From contig QKAF01000043.1 in assembly GCA_003246455.1 (NCBI GenBank), forward strand, positions 1 through 36,475: DNA of 36,475 bases, written 5' to 3'. Positions 25,542-33,985 of the stretch are shown here, in pieces. Numbering within the stretch: position 1 is the first letter of the stretch; each line of letters begins with the position of its first letter. This DNA comes from Bacteroidota bacterium. GTDB taxonomy: Bacteria; Bacteroidota; Ignavibacteria; SZUA-365. A program made the position numbers and the translations under genes. A model generated the notes under the pieces. The model had not been told where the DNA came from and made no database searches. It saw nothing but the letters and a program-made list of their open reading frames with translations.

Positions 25542-25569
25542 GCAGGGGCGCAGGATGCTGCGCCCCTGC
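25542..25569. repeat. 12-bp perfect palindromic hairpin upstream of lemA
   Basis: GCAGGGGCGCAG (25542-25553) pairs perfectly with CTGCGCCCCTGC (25558-25569) around a 4-base loop. No T-run follows on either strand, so it is not a standard terminator. It may be an interspersed extragenic palindrome or an RNA structure. Confidence 0.5.
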
Positions 25570-25580
25570 AATAAAGTGCT

Positions 25581-25610
25581 TTAAACAAAAGAACCGCCCG
25601 TAGGCGGTTC
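25581..25610 (-). terminator. Intrinsic terminator of the second beta-barrel gene
   Basis: GAACCGCC (25591-25598) pairs with GGCGGTTC (25603-25610) around a 4-base loop. On the minus strand it is followed by TTTTGTTTAA. It lies about 40 bases after the stop at 25650. Confidence 0.75.
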
Positions 25611-25649
25611 TTCGATACCCTCGATACCCTGGAACGGGAGACGGTGAAA

Positions 25650-26222
25650 TCAGTCGAGCGAGAAGTTCACCGAGAACATCATGCCGCTGTCGGCCTGATT
25701 GTCGAAGTAATCCTGATCATTGACCAGGAAGTACTCCAGTGTCCCGTCGATGCTGATTTTCGGACTCACGTAATAGCGGAAGCCGCCCATGATGCTCATG
25801 GTGACGTCGCTCTCCGCGGCAGGGGTCGGTTTCGTGCGCGTGACGATGCCTTCTGTCTGCCAGTCTTCGGTGTAAATCGAATATCCCAGGCGGACGCCGC
25901 CGTATGCGTCGAAGCGCGCCTTGGGGAGGAAGTGATATGCTGCCTGAAGGAGCGGCATGATCGTCGAACGCTGCAGCGTGCCTGTACCCGTGGATTCGTA
26001 GTGCTTGCCTTCCTCGCGGCCGAAGTACCGCACGACCACGCCCAGCCCGATGTTTTCATCGAAGCCGAATTCGTAATTCACGCCCCAGCCGATGGGTTCG
26101 GTGACAATCGTGGCGTTCACGCCGATGTAATGCGCGCCCATCTTGTACTGCGCGTTGCTCGTGGCACTCGCGAGGATGAAGGCCAACAGGGTAAGCAGCG
26201 AAAGGGTAAACCAACGTTTCAT
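25650..26222 (-). CDS. Small beta-barrel outer membrane protein (paralog B)
   Basis: A 190-residue exported protein. The signal peptide (1-24) ends in SNAQ. The mature part consists of alternating aromatic/hydrophobic strands (YIGVNATIVTEPIGWGVNYE, IGLGVVVRYFG, FDAYGGVRLGYSIY, MMFSVNFSLD) as in eight-stranded OmpA/OmpW-like barrels. It shares the layout and several segments (EPIGWGVNYEFGFDENIGLG) with the adjacent gene at 26440-26961. AAGGA lies about 7 bases before the ATG. Function unknown; it has its own terminator. Confidence 0.78.
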   Translation of the reverse strand: MKRWFTLSLLTLLAFILASATSNAQYKMGAHYIGVNATIVTEPIGWGVNYEFGFDENIGLGVVVRYFGREEGKHYESTGTGTLQRSTIMPLLQAAYHFLPKARFDAYGGVRLGYSIYTEDWQTEGIVTRTKPTPAAESDVTMSIMGGFRYYVSPKISIDGTLEYFLVNDQDYFDNQADSGMMFSVNFSLD

Positions 26223-26380
26223 CCCACCGTCCTTGATAAGTGAATGATGATGGTGACTCAGCCCAGGGTATCCGGGTGTATGGAATATCGTAAACAGCAG
26301 CGTAAAAGAGAAATGTATCGGAAACGGAAAAAGACTTCGGGTCTGCTGCTCTGATTAGCGGAATCTACCGAAAATCCGCA

Positions 26381-26414
26381 CAACAAAAAAACGTCCCCGC
26401 GGATGCGGGGACGT
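26381..26414 (-). terminator. Intrinsic terminator of the first beta-barrel gene
   Basis: ACGTCCCCGC (26391-26400) pairs perfectly with GCGGGGACGT (26405-26414) around a 4-base loop. On the minus strand it is followed by TTTTTTGTTG. It lies 25 bases after the stop at 26440 and is the strongest terminator in the window. Confidence 0.85.
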
Positions 26415-26439
26415 TCAGAGGATCTAAGTCAGGAGCCGA

Positions 26440-26961
26440 TCAAAGAGTGAAATCCACTCCGATCGAAAGCTGGACCGCACTGCCGAAATAGTCGTCGCCG
26501 GCGACGCGAAATTCCAGCTGACCGTTCCCGGCAACCTTCGGACTGAAGAAATACCGGAGACCGCCGTACGCGGTGAGAAAGAGACCGCCGCTGTCACTGG
26601 CGCTTACGAAGTCGCTGTCGTAGCTGTAAATCGCCCAGCCGAGACGCCCGCCCGCATACGGATCGAGCTGGTCACCCGGCATGAAGTGGTAGGCACCCTG
26701 GAACTGCGGCATGACGACGGACCACGAATAATCGTATCCTGCGACGCTGCCGGATTTTCCCCAGTAGCGGATGATACCGCCGATGCCGACATTCTCGCTG
26801 ATTCCGTATTCATACTGTGCGCCGAAACCAATGGGATCGGTGGCAAGGGTCAGAACAGGGCCAAGCCAGTTGCCGCGCTCGCGGAACTGTGCCTGGGAAC
26901 TCGAGCTGCACAGCACGAATGCGACAGCTGCGAGCAGAGCGACGTGGAGAACGGATTTCAT
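26440..26961 (-). CDS. Small beta-barrel outer membrane protein (paralog A)
   Basis: A 173-residue exported protein with a signal peptide ending SSQAQ (about 1-25). Barrel-like strands follow (GPVLTLATDPIGFGAQYEYG, IGGIIRYWG, LDPYAGGRLGWAIYSY, LSIGVDFTL). It is paralogous to the next gene downstream: DPIGFGAQYEYGISENVGIG lines up with EPIGWGVNYEFGFDENIGLG. GAGGAG lies 6 bases before the ATG at 26961. Both genes have strong terminators, so they can be expressed separately. Confidence 0.78.
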   Translation of the reverse strand: MKSVLHVALLAAVAFVLCSSSSQAQFRERGNWLGPVLTLATDPIGFGAQYEYGISENVGIGGIIRYWGKSGSVAGYDYSWSVVMPQFQGAYHFMPGDQLDPYAGGRLGWAIYSYDSDFVSASDSGGLFLTAYGGLRYFFSPKVAGNGQLEFRVAGDDYFGSAVQLSIGVDFTL

Positions 26962-27000
26962 ATGAGACTCCTCTTTGGGTGGATGGTGTTGCGCTTTCAG

Positions 27001-27046
27001 CAGGACGAGTCCGCGCAGCGTGTGTGCGGCCGCACGGTTCGTCCTG
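27001..27046. repeat. Long stem-loop between the acyl-CoA dehydrogenase and beta-barrel genes
   Basis: CAGGACGA (27001-27008) pairs with TCGTCCTG (27039-27046). The enclosed sequence contains the 12-base palindrome GTGCGGCCGCAC (27024-27035). There is no T-run on the minus strand. It starts 11 bases after the acyl-CoA dehydrogenase stop and could protect that mRNA end or form a leader for the beta-barrel gene. Confidence 0.4.
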
Positions 27047-27056
27047 AATCTGTGCC

Positions 27057-28199
27057 TTACGCTTTCAGCAGTTCACGAGCGATAACAATGTTCTGAACTT
27101 CCGAGGTTCCCTCGTAGATCTCGGTGATCTTTGCATCGCGCAGATACCGCTCGACGAGGTACTCCCGCACATAGCCGTAGCCGCCATGAATCTGGATCGC
27201 TTCGAGGGCATTTTCTACGGCAACACGTGACGCGTACAATTTAGCCATCGCCGCCTCTTTTACAAACTTCTGATGCGTATCCTTCAGCCATGCGGCGCGG
27301 TACACCAGAAGACGGGCAGCATCGAGTTCCATCGCCATTTTCGAAAGCTTGAACTGGATGGCCTGGAATTCCGATATCGTCTGACCGAACGCCTTGCGCT
27401 CCTTGCTGTACTTGAGCGCCGCCTCGAAACTCGCCGCGGCGATGCCGAGCGCCTGCGCGGCGATGCCGATGCGTCCGCCGTTGAGCGTATCCATCGCGAA
27501 GTTGAAGCCCTTGCCGACTTCCCATACGACGTTCTCATCCGGAACGAAGCACTTGTTGAACAGCAGCGAACAGGTGTCGGAGCTGCGGATGCCCAGCTTG
27601 TCTTCCTTCACGCCGTAATCGAAACCGGGCGTGCCCTTCTCGACGATGAAGCAGGAGATGCCGCGGTATCCTTTTTCGCGGTCGGTCTGCGCGATCACGA
27701 GCACGTAATCCGCGGTCGTTCCGCTGGTGATCCAGTTCTTGATACCGGTGATTTCCCATCCGCCGTCGACTTTCACGCCCTCGGTTTTCTGCGACGTCGC
27801 GTCGCTTCCCGCTTCCGGCTCGCTGAGCGCGAAGGCGCCGAGCTTCTGGCCGTTGGACAGCGGCTTGAGGTACTTTTCCTTGATGAAATCAGAACCGTAC
27901 TTCTGCACGCCGTAGGTCACCAGGGAGTTGTTCACCGACATGATGACGCCCACGGAAGCGTCGACCTTGGAGATTTCCTCCATGGCGAGCACGTAGCTCA
28001 TCGTGTCCATTCCGGCACCTTCGTACTGCGGATCCACCATCATGCCGAGAAAGCCGAGCTCGCCCAGCTTCTTGACGATTTCTGCGGGGAATTCCGCATT
28101 CTTGTCGCGTTCCACCGCGGAAGGAGCGATTTCCTCCTGGGCAAATTCCCGGGCGGTCTGCTGAATCATTTTCTGATCTTCTGTTAACTCGAAATGCAT
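27057..28199 (-). CDS. Acyl-CoA dehydrogenase, short-chain (butyryl-CoA) type
   Basis: A 380-residue FAD enzyme that oxidises acyl-CoA to trans-2-enoyl-CoA. GAFALSEPEAGSDATSQKTE is the FAD/substrate motif, and RDAKITEIYEGTSEVQNIVI near the C-terminus carries the catalytic base E363. That position is typical of short-chain and butyryl-CoA dehydrogenases, not of isovaleryl-type enzymes. Its place after thiolase and hydroxyacyl-CoA dehydrogenase genes fits beta-oxidation or C4-acyl-CoA metabolism. No etfAB genes are in the window to take its electrons. AGGTAGGAT lies before the ATG. Confidence 0.94.
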   Translation of the reverse strand: MHFELTEDQKMIQQTAREFAQEEIAPSAVERDKNAEFPAEIVKKLGELGFLGMMVDPQYEGAGMDTMSYVLAMEEISKVDASVGVIMSVNNSLVTYGVQKYGSDFIKEKYLKPLSNGQKLGAFALSEPEAGSDATSQKTEGVKVDGGWEITGIKNWITSGTTADYVLVIAQTDREKGYRGISCFIVEKGTPGFDYGVKEDKLGIRSSDTCSLLFNKCFVPDENVVWEVGKGFNFAMDTLNGGRIGIAAQALGIAAASFEAALKYSKERKAFGQTISEFQAIQFKLSKMAMELDAARLLVYRAAWLKDTHQKFVKEAAMAKLYASRVAVENALEAIQIHGGYGYVREYLVERYLRDAKITEIYEGTSEVQNIVIARELLKA

Positions 28200-28234
28200 A
28201 TCCTACCTGCCTTGTTCTGAAGTGAGCGGAAACG

Positions 28235-29089
28235 TCAGGATGCCGAATAATCGTAGAAGCCCTTGCCGGATTTGCGTCCGAGATGTCCGGCGGCGACCAT
28301 TTTCTTGAGCAGCGGACACGGACGATACTTCGGATCACCCAGTCCGTCAAGCAGTACGTTCATGATGTCGAGACAGACGTCGAGACCGATGAAATCCGCG
28401 AGCGTGAGCGGTCCCATCGGATGCGCCATGCCCAGCTTCATCACGGTATCGATCGACTCGACCGTGGCGACGCCTTCCATGAGCGCGTACACGGCTTCGT
28501 TGATCATCGGCATGAGCACGCGGTTGGAGACGAAGCCGGGGTAATCCTGCACTTCGACCGGCACCTTGCCGAGCTTCTCGCTGAGTTCATGAATCGTCCT
28601 GTAGACGTCGGACGACGTCTCGTGTCCGCGGATGATTTCGACAAGCTTCATCACGGGCACGGGATTGAAGAAATGCATGCCGATCACCTGCGCCGGACGC
28701 TTGGTGACGGCGCCGATCTTGGTGATGGAAATCGACGACGTGTTGCTGGCGAGGATGCACTCCGGTTTCGTCTTCTCATCGAAGGTGCGGAAGAGATTCT
28801 TCTTGATCTCCTCGTTCTCCGACGCGGCCTCGATCACGAGATCCGCATCCGCAAGCGCAGCGCCGAGATCGGTGTGCGCGTTGATGCGCCCGAGCGTCTC
28901 CTGTTTCTGCTCTTCGGTGATGGCTTCCTTTTTGACCTGACGGTCGAGGTTCTTCGTAATGGTGGCGAGGGCCCGGTCGAGGTATTCCTGTTTGACGTCG
29001 ACCAGCTGCACCTGGTAACCCGTCATCGCGAACACGTGCGCGATGCCGTTCCCCATGGTGCCGGCCCCTACAACGGTAATGTGCTGCAT
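28235..29089 (-). CDS. 3-hydroxybutyryl-CoA dehydrogenase
   Basis: A 284-residue NAD(P)-dependent dehydrogenase interconverting 3-hydroxyacyl-CoA and acetoacetyl-CoA. The dinucleotide motif is [16 protein letters not shown] (6-21). The catalytic His lies in [20 protein letters not shown], and [19 protein letters not shown] opens the C-terminal dimer domain. The stand-alone length matches Hbd/PaaH types without a crotonase domain. AAGGAAG precedes the ATG. It lies between thiolase and acyl-CoA dehydrogenase with gaps of 51 and 35 bases. Confidence 0.95.
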   Translation of the reverse strand: MQHITVVGAGTMGNGIAHVFAMTGYQVQLVDVKQEYLDRALATITKNLDRQVKKEAITEEQKQETLGRINAHTDLGAALADADLVIEAASENEEIKKNLFRTFDEKTKPECILASNTSSISITKIGAVTKRPAQVIGMHFFNPVPVMKLVEIIRGHETSSDVYRTIHELSEKLGKVPVEVQDYPGFVSNRVLMPMINEAVYALMEGVATVESIDTVMKLGMAHPMGPLTLADFIGLDVCLDIMNVLLDGLGDPKYRPCPLLKKMVAAGHLGRKSGKGFYDYSAS

Positions 29090-29140
29090 GGCTGCTTCCT
29101 TGACATATGAAAAAGATGGATGATGGACTTCGTTACGGCA

Positions 29141-30316
29141 TCAACGCTCGACGATCAGGGCACTGGCTTCGCCGCCGCCGATGCAGAGGGAGGCCAGACC
29201 GCGCTTTTTGTCGAAACGGCGCATGGCATAGAGCAGCGTCACGAGCACGCGGGTACCCGACGCGCCGATGGGATGTCCCATAGCGACAGCGCCTCCGTGT
29301 ACATTGACCTTGGCCGGATCGAGCTTCAGAAGATCGTTGTTGACCAGCGAAACGACCGAAAAGGCCTCGTTGATTTCGTAGAGATCGATATCGTCGACGC
29401 CGAGACCCGCTTTCCCGAGCGCCTTGTTGACGGCGTCGGTCGGTGCGGTCGTGAACCATTCGGGCGCCTTCGCGGCGGATGCCTGCGCGACAATGCGCGC
29501 CAGCGGTTCGAGACCGAGTTCCTTCGCTTTCGCTTCCGACATCAGCACCACGGCGGCCGCGCCGTCATTGAGCGACGAGGCGTTGGCGGCGGTGACGGTC
29601 CCGTCTTTCTTGAATGCGGGGCGCAGTTCGGGCACTTTCTCGAACTTCACCTTCCGGATGTCCTCGTCCTCGGTGACGATGATCGGGTCGCCCTTGCGCT
29701 GCGGGATTTCCACGGGCACGATCTCTTCGGTGAAGATTCCCCTGTCGAGCGCGTCGATGGCACGCTTGTAGCTCTCGATCGCGTATGCGTCCTGCCGCGA
29801 ACGGTCGATATTGCACTCGGTGGCGCAGAGCTCCGCGGCCATGCCCATGTGGTAGTCGTTGTAGACATCCCACAGTCCGTCCTTGATCATGCCGTCGACG
29901 AGCGTCGCGTGGCCGAAGTTGTAGCCGGTGCGCGCGCGGTCGAGGTAGTACGGGGAGTTGGACATGCTTTCCTGGCCGCCGGCCACGACCACATCGGCGT
30001 CACCGACCATGATGGCCTGGGCGCCGAGCATGATCGCTTTCAATCCCGACCCGCAGACCTTGTTGATGGTCATGCAGGGGACGGACTGCGGAAGACCGGC
30101 AAACAGGGCGGCCTGGCGTGCGGGCGCCTGTCCCACACCGGCGGTGAGCACGTTGCCCATGATGACTTCGGAGACGTCCTCCGGCTTCACATTCGCGCGC
30201 TTGAGCGCCTCCTTGATGGCGATCGCGCCGAGCTGCGGTGCAGTGAAGGATTTGAGCGACCCGTTGAACGCACCGATGGGCGTGCGGGCGGCGCTGACGA
30301 TGACGACTGTATTCAT
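29141..30316 (-). CDS. Acetyl-CoA C-acetyltransferase (thiolase)
   Basis: A 391-residue thiolase that condenses two acetyl-CoA or cleaves 3-ketoacyl-CoA. The acyl-carrying Cys88 is in INKVCGSGLKAI. The second set, GGAVAMGHPIGASGTR and LCIGGGEASALIVE (C378), is complete. The short chain length and PhaA/AtoB-like sequence favour acetyl-CoA acetyltransferase over a long-chain FadA. It starts 25 bases after the rho stop, so rho readthrough may drive this gene and the two after it. Confidence 0.95.
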   Translation of the reverse strand: MNTVVIVSAARTPIGAFNGSLKSFTAPQLGAIAIKEALKRANVKPEDVSEVIMGNVLTAGVGQAPARQAALFAGLPQSVPCMTINKVCGSGLKAIMLGAQAIMVGDADVVVAGGQESMSNSPYYLDRARTGYNFGHATLVDGMIKDGLWDVYNDYHMGMAAELCATECNIDRSRQDAYAIESYKRAIDALDRGIFTEEIVPVEIPQRKGDPIIVTEDEDIRKVKFEKVPELRPAFKKDGTVTAANASSLNDGAAAVVLMSEAKAKELGLEPLARIVAQASAAKAPEWFTTAPTDAVNKALGKAGLGVDDIDLYEINEAFSVVSLVNNDLLKLDPAKVNVHGGAVAMGHPIGASGTRVLVTLLYAMRRFDKKRGLASLCIGGGEASALIVER

Positions 30317-30341
30317 GGCGTTTCCGTGAATTGGTGAAAAA

Positions 30342-31595
<1,254 letters not shown>

Positions 31596-31664
31596 GATGC
31601 GTACCCTGTGGTATTGAAACGGTAATACATGTTTTGAAATCTATCTTGCGGTGGGCGCCTTCGC

Positions 31665-31811
31665 GACCCTGTAGTGCGGAGAAAAGCCACATCGCGGCCG
31701 TGGCCGGCGAGCGTCACTGCTATGAATCGAGGAATTGCGTTACTGGAAGTGCGGGACGTCTGTGTACTTGGCAGGGATGGGGCTCCAGACACAAATATCC
31801 GCTACAGGGTC
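31665..31811. repeat. Imperfect inverted repeat upstream of rho
   Basis: GACCCTGTAGTGCGGA (31665-31680) is inverted at 31798-31811 as TCCGCTACAGGGTC, with one extra base in the left arm. The arms are 117 bases apart in the rho-folC gap. They could be termini of a decayed miniature element, or arms of a leader structure. No target-site duplication is obvious. Confidence 0.4.
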
Positions 31812-31822
31812 CAAAGAATCAA
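31794..31822 (-). promoter_or_regulatory. Possible sigma-70-like promoter of rho
   Basis: On the minus strand TTGATT (31822-31817) and GATATT (31799-31794) are separated by 17 bases, each matching 4 of 6 consensus positions. It would give a leader of about 190 bases. A motif match only. Confidence 0.25.
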
Positions 31823-31828
31823 GCGACT

Positions 31829-33133
31829 TCAGCGTCGGTCACGCTTTTTTTCCCATTCCTGGAGGAATGCCCCCACCACGTAATGCGATCCGAAAAGCAG
31901 AACCGACCCCTCACCCGCCGTTCTCAGCTTCTGCTGTACAGCATCTTGGACGCGGCCGGCACCTTCCGCCTCGATACCCGCGGCACGGGCCTCGTGAAGC
32001 ATATCCTCGAGCGACCGCGCGTCGTGCGACACTGCCTGCACCAGCGTGATCGAACGGGGAGAATACCGGGTGAGTACGCTAAAGATACCCTGAAGATCCT
32101 TGCTTTTCAAGACCCCGAACACGAGATCTGTCTTTTTAATGTCACGTACCGCCGTCCAGCTCTCCAGCATCGCGCGGATGCCGTCCGGGTTGTGCCCGAC
32201 GTCCGCCACGAGTTCCGGGGTCCCCTGCAGCCGTTCGAGCCGCCCCCGCAGTCCGCTGCGCTTCCGGACCTCACGGAATCCCTCCGCGATCCGTCCGCTG
32301 GTGAGACGCGGAAATCCCTTCGTCGCCAGGATCCGCAGGGCCGCGGCCGCGGTTGCCGCGTTCTCGACCTGATGCGCACCGGTCAAACCGATCTCCACCG
32401 GTCGATCGAAATCCGGGAGGACGCACTCCATGCGATCGAGATCACGGAGCAGGGGCGCATCGGCACATGGCGGCACGAGATGCAGCGGGGCGCCGATCGC
32501 CGCCGCCCGTGCGCGAAGCACGGCCAGCACCTCCTCCGCGCGATTCGGCGTGACGCAGGGGACACCGGCTTTCATGATGCCCGCTTTCTCCGCCGCGATC
32601 TCCGCGATGGTGTCGCCGAGGAATTCCCGGTGTTCGATCGAAAGGCTCGTAATGACGGTGAGCGCAGGGGAGACCACGTTGGTCGCATCGAGACGGCCGC
32701 CCAGGCCTGTTTCGATCACGGCGACGTCTGCCCCTTCCTCGGCGAAGTGCTGAAACGCCATCAGCGTGGTGGCTTCGAAAAAGGTCGCCTGCAGCGCTTC
32801 GATCTGCGGCCGGAGACGGCGCGTGTATTCCACCACCCGTTCCTCCCCGATGGGAATCCCGTCGACGCGGATGCGCTCGGAGAAATCGACCAGATGCGGC
32901 GACGTGTAGAGTCCGGTCCTGTACCCCGCGGCCTGCAGGGCCGAGGCGATGAGGCTGCACGTCGATCCTTTGCCGTTTGTCCCTGCAACGTGAATGACGG
33001 GAAAGCGACGCTGGGGATCGCCCCATGACGCGGCGAGGGACCGGATATTGTCCAGTCCCAGTTTGATGCCGACAAATTGCAGGTCGAACAGCCAGCGTAT
33101 GGTTTCGTCGTAGGTCAGGGTTGAATCGTCCAT
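31829..33133 (-). CDS. folC: Bifunctional folylpolyglutamate/dihydrofolate synthase
   Basis: A 434-residue Mur-ligase-family enzyme that adds glutamate to (di)hydrofolates. The P-loop GTNGKGST is at 51-58. TGLYTSPHLVDFSERIRVDG and VIETGLGGRLDATNVV are FolC signatures; the C-terminal domain includes VADVGHNPDGIRAM. The ATG at 33133 lies within the end of the upstream gene (19-base overlap), so the two are cotranscribed and probably coupled. An AGCGT/ACGCT stem covers its last codons, without a following T-run. Confidence 0.95.
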   Translation of the reverse strand: MDDSTLTYDETIRWLFDLQFVGIKLGLDNIRSLAASWGDPQRRFPVIHVAGTNGKGSTCSLIASALQAAGYRTGLYTSPHLVDFSERIRVDGIPIGEERVVEYTRRLRPQIEALQATFFEATTLMAFQHFAEEGADVAVIETGLGGRLDATNVVSPALTVITSLSIEHREFLGDTIAEIAAEKAGIMKAGVPCVTPNRAEEVLAVLRARAAAIGAPLHLVPPCADAPLLRDLDRMECVLPDFDRPVEIGLTGAHQVENAATAAAALRILATKGFPRLTSGRIAEGFREVRKRSGLRGRLERLQGTPELVADVGHNPDGIRAMLESWTAVRDIKKTDLVFGVLKSKDLQGIFSVLTRYSPRSITLVQAVSHDARSLEDMLHEARAAGIEAEGAGRVQDAVQQKLRTAGEGSVLLFGSHYVVGAFLQEWEKKRDRR

Positions 33134-33783
33134 GTCATGGTTTCGTCAGGCTGCACGAACAGCACTTCGCTGACGGTATTGCCGAAGGCGTCTGTGACGC
33201 GTGCGTGCGTGGTTCCGTTACCGGTGGAATACACGACATCGTCCCCGCCGTACTGGAAGCCCACATATTTTCCGTCGATGTAAATATCGAGGAGCCGGTC
33301 GCAGTCATTGACGATGCGAACGAAGCCGAGAAACTCTCCTTCGCCGCGATTTTCCGCAAACAGCGACGATGCCTCGGCGAGACGCTGCACGACAGGCTCG
33401 CTGCCGGGAATGTAGGCGCTCGCGCTCTCGACGGCGATCACGGCATCCCGGTTCTGCTGCTCCTCGGCAATGCGCGCGGCTTCCGCCAGCAGCTGTGTCG
33501 CGGTGACGGTCTGCGCTTTCTTGCCGGCAAGTTTCTCCGCGAAACTCAGCAGTACGGCCTGCGCGGCCACCGCAGCGCCGTCGGCGTCGCGGCGCGCGTC
33601 ATCGACTCGTGCGCCGAACCCGCGGAGGATCTCCGCCTCGAAGCCGAGTTCTGCGTTGAGGTTCACGTATTCGAGTTTCGGGAATATGGGCTTGCCGAGC
33701 GTGGAGGATTTATCCTGCGCCCTGAGGTTACCGGCGCTCAATCCGACTGCGAGTGCGAACAGGAACAGTACGAAAGGTTTCAT
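33115..33783 (-). CDS. Secreted protein of unknown function
   Basis: A 222-residue protein with a signal peptide ending NLRAQ (1-22). A helical middle (KLAGKKAQTVTATQLLAEAA ... RIAEEQQNRDAVIAV) comes before a beta-rich C-terminal part (FLGFVRIVNDCDRLLDIYID ... GTTHARVTDAFGN ... MTWTIQP). That last part looks like a small carbohydrate- or ligand-binding-type sandwich, but I do not recognise a family. GGAGG 6 bases upstream sets the ATG at 33783. It overlaps folC by 19 bases, an odd partner for a secreted protein. Confidence 0.75.
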   Translation of the reverse strand: MKPFVLFLFALAVGLSAGNLRAQDKSSTLGKPIFPKLEYVNLNAELGFEAEILRGFGARVDDARRDADGAAVAAQAVLLSFAEKLAGKKAQTVTATQLLAEAARIAEEQQNRDAVIAVESASAYIPGSEPVVQRLAEASSLFAENRGEGEFLGFVRIVNDCDRLLDIYIDGKYVGFQYGGDDVVYSTGNGTTHARVTDAFGNTVSEVLFVQPDETMTWTIQP

Positions 33784-33789
33784 GACGTG

Positions 33790-33794
33790 CCTCC
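33790..33794 (-). promoter_or_regulatory. Consensus ribosome binding site (GGAGG)
   Basis: GGAGG stands 6 bases before the ATG at 33783 and decides this start over a longer frame to 33822. Confidence 0.7.
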
Positions 33795-33819
33795 GAATGC
33801 GGACAACGATGTGAAAGTG

Positions 33820-33849
33820 CAAAGTATCCCGGTTCTACGAATTGAGCAA
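33820..33849 (-). promoter_or_regulatory. Possible Bacteroidota-type promoter of the secreted-protein/folC unit
   Basis: TTG (33849-33847) is followed after 20 bases by TACTTTG (33826-33820), one base short of the TAnnTTTG element. It lies 36 bases upstream of the start codon. A motif match only. Confidence 0.35.
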
Positions 33850-33880
33850 TGTCCGTGTTCCGCAGAACCTCACCCCCTGC

Positions 33881-33907
33881 TCCCCCTCTCCTGGAAGGAG
33901 AGGGGGA
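33881..33907. repeat. 12-bp palindrome TCCCCCTCTCCT/AGGAGAGGGGGA
   Basis: A perfect 12-bp inverted repeat with a 3-base centre, flanked by further C-rich sequence (CTCACCCCCTGC). No T-run follows on either strand. The sequence type resembles extragenic palindromes seen in many genomes, so more copies elsewhere in this genome are likely. Confidence 0.6.
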
Positions 33908-33923
33908 CTGCGGGAGCTTATTT

Positions 33924-33972
33924 CCTATGTCCTATGTCCTACGTCCTACGACCTACGTCCTGCGACCGACGT
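33924..33972. repeat. Heptamer tandem repeat, seven copies
   Basis: Seven successive 7-base units follow the pattern CCTAYGT: CCTATGT twice, CCTACGT, CCTACGA, CCTACGT, CCTGCGA, CCGACGT. They decay towards the CHAT gene. Tandem heptamers of this kind (short tandemly repeated repetitive sequences) are known from cyanobacteria and other genomes. Confidence 0.75.
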
Positions 33973-33985
33973 CGCGCAGCGCGAC
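33971..33985. repeat. Perfect 7-bp palindrome at the CHAT gene stop
   Basis: GTCGCGC and GCGCGAC flank a single central base and end directly at the stop codon of the CHAT gene. It merges with the heptamer repeat. It may be an end hairpin for the mRNA, but no T-run follows. Confidence 0.4.

Noticed and set aside
25305-25571. An 88-codon frame overlapping the lemA start
   Set aside because: It runs through the hairpins and into lemA in another frame, with no ribosome site.
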